This document shows positions 59,714 through 64,000 of a stretch of 64,000 nucleotides of DNA, piece by piece. The notes beneath the pieces were generated by a model that was not told the DNA's origin, ran no database searches, and saw only the letters and a program-made list of their open reading frames with translations. The DNA lies in NCBI GenBank assembly GCA_040954595.2, contig JBECUI020000028.1, positions 1 through 64,000 of the forward strand, in the 5' to 3' direction. The position numbers were made by a program, and so were the translations under genes. The stretch is from Balanoglossus misakiensis (lineage: Eukaryota; Hemichordata). The first letter of the stretch is position 1, and each line of letters opens with the position of its first letter.

Positions 59714-62050
59714 ACTACCGTAATCACCAAAACACTTCGTAATAAAAAATTAAAAAGAAATGCACAAATCATTACACAGGCACACATACTCACATATAAA
59801 AGTGAATAAAGAAGTACACTACACACCCGAGGATATGACTTTGGTGTTATTTTAATGTACCATTCATTTTTGTCAAAAACAATCACCACTCAAAGAAAAC
59901 TGCCAAAAATAAAGATGTATCGCATTAAAATATGTACAATAATGTCGTCTCTTAAAAAACCTTAAACGGACTCTTGACTTCAGTGATGCCCGGATTTGAT
60001 GAAATATCGAAACGTACGGAAACGCAGAAAGTCAGTCAAAGAATTGTTTTGCTATCAATCACGTGATCTGGCGTTGTCATTTCCAAGTGACGGGCAAGCA
60101 ATATTTCGCCATTCAGTAAAAGATTTTTCCAAGTATGTTTTTATTTTAAAAACCGCCAGACACGTACCATGTATCAGGTATAATGCCTCCACGCTATTGA
60201 AGTTGCCCGTCATCTGGATATTTGAATGCTAACGTAACTGTGCCTGAGCGTGCGTGCTGCTGTACACGGGCGCGACAGCTTCACGAGTGCATATAGCCGC
60301 GCCTATAGGCCCATGTCGCAATAGCAATAGATAGGACTTTCTACCTGCAAATCATGACGCACCAAGTATCAAGACATGCTGCCAATCATTTATAGTTTTG
60401 GTAATTCGACTTGTATTCCTTTCATGTGGAATTTTCGACAAGCATCTGAGCTCCCTTCAAAAATTACCGACGCCACGATCGCGATTGTCAGCAATTAAAA
60501 CAATGCGGACATTTTCGCATCGTTCATTTCCGGGGATCAGTCTAGCTTGAACTGGGTTTGTATCGATGTCGATCTATAAACTTGATGATCGCGAATTCAG
60601 ACATTTCAACGCCTATTTTGAGTAGCGATCCGCTCTCAAGTTGATAGGAAAATTATAGACAGGCCTGTGCCGAGCCGCCCCAGCCGTGCGCAAGTGGATT
60701 GACCGACGCGTGGTACGGTAGCCGGTCATGCATGCAGGATGACTGTTTTGCATGCTGCCGGCTGCGCCTCCAATCACAATTGCTTGAGGTCAAAGTCGTC
60801 ATCAAGACGGTCCTGCCTCGCAGGACAAATGCAAGTAAGAATCAATACACGCTGATTTCAGATCATAGTGAGGTGAATACAGCTTCTTTGTGCGAGATTG
60901 CGTTGTAGGGCTTACTTTACAGAGCATTGTCCGAAGTTTCGCGATCGCATTCCAGAGCTTGCACCTGTGCGCGCTTGGGAGAATTGAGCGTCGAAGTGGT
61001 TAGAGCGATCGGCCTCTTGCTTTCCAGTTGACCGTAAACAGTCTCTACTGTACTCGTGTGCAGCTAGACCATGGCACGGCCGTTATCGTTATCTGTAATA
61101 CCTAGCACCCTTTATAGGATTAGCTAAGGTGGTAAACTGTTGTGATTGGAGTGTGTTTTTAACGTACTGTAGGTTAAGCATCGCAACTAGCCTAATGTTT
61201 GACTAGGAGGAGCACCTACTAATGCGAAAACCAGGGATTGAAAATTGCCCCTTTAAACATCGACAGACAAATGACACATTTTTCCCCCTTTATTTTGTAG
61301 AACAGAAGTAAAATGTTCTTGGAGAAGCAAATTTAAATTGTTTTGTGTTCTTTTCACAATTTTAGAAAAATGAAATATGACGACAAGTTGACTGTAGAAA
61401 CGGAAGGTTTGGGGTACTTTAGGCACATCACAGATAAATAAACACGAAACGCATTAATTTTTCAGCTGGAAAACTAAAGCCCTAGGCCTGCCTATCAGTT
61501 TCCTCCCATAGACAACCTTCACAATGGGACACCATCCCTGTTTCGTTCAGGAATCTCCCTGGGTTACCTCCAGGGGACGTATAGAATGCATTAGTGACAA
61601 TTAAAACGCCATCGACTTTATCCTGTATTATTTTGTAATATTTTCACGGAATCTGAGATTGAAAATTAAGTATTCCAACCATCAGCAATAATTTACTTTC
61701 AAAAAATCTAACCGTTGAGAGCTATTTATAGAATTTTGTAATTTTGACATTAAGGCCGAACCCTGTTGTTGAGTATTAAGATTTAATTTTAATTTTTCGA
61801 TTAGTGATCTCTTTCTTATGCATGAATGAAAAAAAATAATTGACAGATCTCAGTCTTACAGATGTTTATTTTATCACCATGGTAACAACTTCTTATCGGT
61901 ATATAGAGGGTTGTTTGTCTCGTATCGCGCTACTGATATTGAAAAGTAACCTTCCTAATTTCAACAAGCTGTAAATTTTATAGACGTGTAACTCGTGCTC
62001 ATTTTCTTCTTCTTCTTCTTCTTTTTAATTTCTGTGCCGACGGCTTCAGT
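59714..62050. other. No gene recognised; CpG-richer upstream half
   Basis: AATAAA words near 59741 and 59803 could give an alternative 3' end to the gene above. 60250-61080 is CpG-richer. 60985-61045 contains a tRNA A-box-like phrase (AGTGGTTAGAGCGATCGGCC) without a B box, possibly a SINE scrap. A CTT-run lies at 62003-62022. Confidence 0.4.
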
Positions 62051-62053
62051 GCC

Positions 62054-62213
62054 GAACGTTCGATTCTGGCAGGTGGTTTCGAAATTGGATTGTTGTATAT
62101 GTGGACCAACGGCTTGTGGTCTGTCACAATGGTGAATTTCTGACCATATACATACAAGTGGAATCGTTCGCATGCCCATACAACGGCAAGGCCGGGATCC
62201 AGCCGGGATCGAG
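62054..62213 (-). pseudogene. Ty3/gypsy retrotransposon RNase H fragment
   Basis: The minus strand encodes LAVVWACERFHLYVYGQKFT, then TDHKPLVHIYNN and KPPARIER. This is the middle of a Ty3/gypsy-type RNase H domain. Both ends are cut off: upstream there is no reverse transcriptase, and downstream the frame runs into a poly-Lys/Arg tract encoded by the CTT-run. It is a dead fragment. Confidence 0.85.
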
Positions 62214-62219
62214 CATTAA

Positions 62220-64000
62220 ACATGAAGCAGACGACAAAAAGTGACAAGACGGGCATCGCGCGTGGCAAAGTGAAAAATATTTCCACAGAGCAATTTCAAA
62301 ATAAAACGTCCGTTAATTCAACAGTATTGTTGTTTTATTTATTTGGTTTAAACATGCGCGACTGTGGTTTTTGCTGCCATATGCTAGTTCAGCAGGGGCC
62401 CGTTTTAGCTCTGCCAGCAGTGCATTATGAGTATTTTAGCATCGCTGGATTGAGCTCTCGTCCAATCAGAATTGCGGACGGTAGCATGATATAATATAAT
62501 ACTGTATATATACCATTTATATATTTGCGACAAAATTATGGTCATATATTGCCAAAGAAAACAATGGATTTCAAATAGAATTGTTTTATCAAACTCTGGA
62601 TATATTTATTATTTAGCAGCATTCAAAAATGGCTAACGATGCAGTTTTTAATTTATTAAATTCATCCATATCAAACACAGAAATGTTGTCTACCTAGGAT
62701 AGGATGACTAGAACAATCATCTATACAAAGTCAGTCCCCCCAGATCAATGAGAATAAAAAGTGCCTTGCTCAAGGGCACAAAATCATTGAAGTTTATGCC
62801 ATTTCCACTCAAGTTGGACTGGAAGTCAAATATGAAGACATTTGTTGGAATTTCTCTTATCTCATATACTTATCTGCATTCTGATTGTGAGCTGATATGT
62901 TATGAGGGATTTTATTCTGAAATTGTTCTTTTTGGTGCTATGGTCTATTTATTTCCTAAGTGTCACATTCCACTGGAATGAATTGTCTCTCCCATCAGAA
63001 AACAGCATCTAGACCCCCCCTGGGGATACCAAATGATGACTCCCTGAGTACTTAACTCACTCCAAAATAAAATCAACCCAGTGCCAATTCTTCAAACATT
63101 TCAAGTAAAATTTGCCTGATAGAAGTTTCTCTTGATGAAAATCACTTGTGACTCTGAAGTGTTGCACAGAAAAGAACTTGTTTCTTTTTTTCTTTCTTCA
63201 AAGGGTGGAAAGTGTACCAGTCACAAATCAACGTCGTAACCAGGGTAACTACCAATTTCATGTCAAAGTTCATACATGCTATCCTCTGCTCGCATTAATA
63301 GCGATGTTTTGGGCGATTTCTGAGGGAGACTACACTTTCTACATGCTCAATCATGAAGGTAGCTGTGTTGTGATTGGTTATCTACACATTTGTCTCAGTC
63401 AGCAACCAATCAAAGCACAGCTTACTTTCCAGTAGTTGAGTGAAAAAAAAAATCATTAAGTTGGTTATTTTCACAAAGATCAGTCCTCCAAACTCTTCCA
63501 TGTTTTTGTATTAAAGTGTATATGAAGTCGATTTGAAAAAAAAAAAGATTTTCATCACCTTGGTTTCATAAAAAAATAAACAATGTTCACCATGGAGTTA
63601 TAGCGGCCATTTTGAATTTCAAATTTGAGACAATTTTTGTCATTCAAATTTTTACGGTGAATAATTAATCTGTATTCTTTGTTTTAAGCAAGAATAATCT
63701 AAAGTTGTATTGAGGAGAATATGACTGATTTTGAAGGTGCACATTAAAACCAAACATGAGAAGCAGTAGGAATAGTTCATGTCTTGTATTGCAATAATTT
63801 GGCAGCCCGTGTTCAACTCGGGGGGTGGGGGGTGGGGGGGGGGGAATGCTAACAATGGACACACATATACACAAAAGATTGCAAAAGTAAAAGATTTATT
63901 TTGAACACATCAAGGATTTTAAAAACCTATAAAGAATCTTTCTGGCTGTGAAGAAGCAGTAAATAATTCATTTCTCAAGTCCTCATGAAAAAGAACTGTA
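62220..64000. other. No gene recognised
   Basis: A/T-rich sequence with short frames only. A G-run with GGGGGGTGGGG repeats lies at 63819-63843. The window ends without a further recognisable exon. Confidence 0.4.

Noticed and set aside
59341-59889. 182-codon hydrophobic frame on the minus strand
   Set aside because: It is antisense to the last exons and the histone-type stem-loop of the plus-strand gene, and its composition reflects A/T-rich sequence.
60985-61045. tRNA gene
   Set aside because: Only an A-box-like phrase is present. There is no B box (GGTTCGANNCC) and no acceptor-stem pairing.

Overview
This is a eukaryotic window, almost certainly from a marine invertebrate animal. Genes are split by introns with standard GT..AG junctions. 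Microsatellites such as (GT)n and (GTAT)n are long, palindromic non-autonomous elements are dense, and several protein families seen here are multicopy in cnidarians, molluscs, hemichordates and amphioxus. The species cannot be named from the sequence. No rRNA, convincing tRNA or CRISPR array is present.

Layout. 0-4 kb: a minus-strand, three-exon gene of the tnp2 (En/Spm-like) transposase-derived family with one frameshift near its 3' end. 4.3-8.2 kb: a clean seven-exon plus-strand gene for a BEN-domain protein of BEND5-like layout, head-to-head with the first gene. 8.5-9.3 kb: a 75-bp AT-rich satellite. 9.5-17.3 kb: scattered exons of an unrecognised minus-strand gene with nested small elements in its introns. 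17,653-25,918: a complete 8.27-kb DNA transposon bounded by a 6-bp target-site duplication (GTTTTA). Its inverted termini begin TATGAAAG and are filled with 52-bp tandem units, each carrying a perfect 22-nt palindrome. It holds two convergent, apparently intact genes: a SAM-like/HECT-type protein and a DDE integrase. This fits the IS3EU type as I recall it. 26-30 kb: no confident gene. 30.3-31.4 kb: six tandem copies of a 180-bp exon-like unit. 32.4-34.2 kb: a giant fold-back made of 69-bp repeats. 35.4-40.6 kb: a minus-strand multi-exon gene (zinc-finger/RING/zinc-knuckle/cysteine-protease-like) with two frameshifts. 42.4-48.6 kb: a decayed plus-strand transposon-type gene. 51.6-59.6 kb: a second decayed multi-exon gene whose intron took a 4.4-kb terminal-inverted-repeat transposon carrying its own decayed transposase-like gene. 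62.1 kb: a Ty3/gypsy RNase H scrap. The rest is MITEs, fold-backs and unassigned sequence.

How it fits together. The BEN gene is the best candidate for an ordinary host gene. Most other coding sequence belongs to mobile or domesticated mobile DNA at different ages: the 8.27-kb element looks young and intact, the tnp2-like gene is nearly intact, and three others carry stop codons and frameshifts. Two observations stand out: a HECT-ligase-like gene riding with an integrase inside satellite-filled termini, and a textbook histone-type 3' processing stem-loop 41 nt after the stop codon of a transposon-type, non-histone gene.
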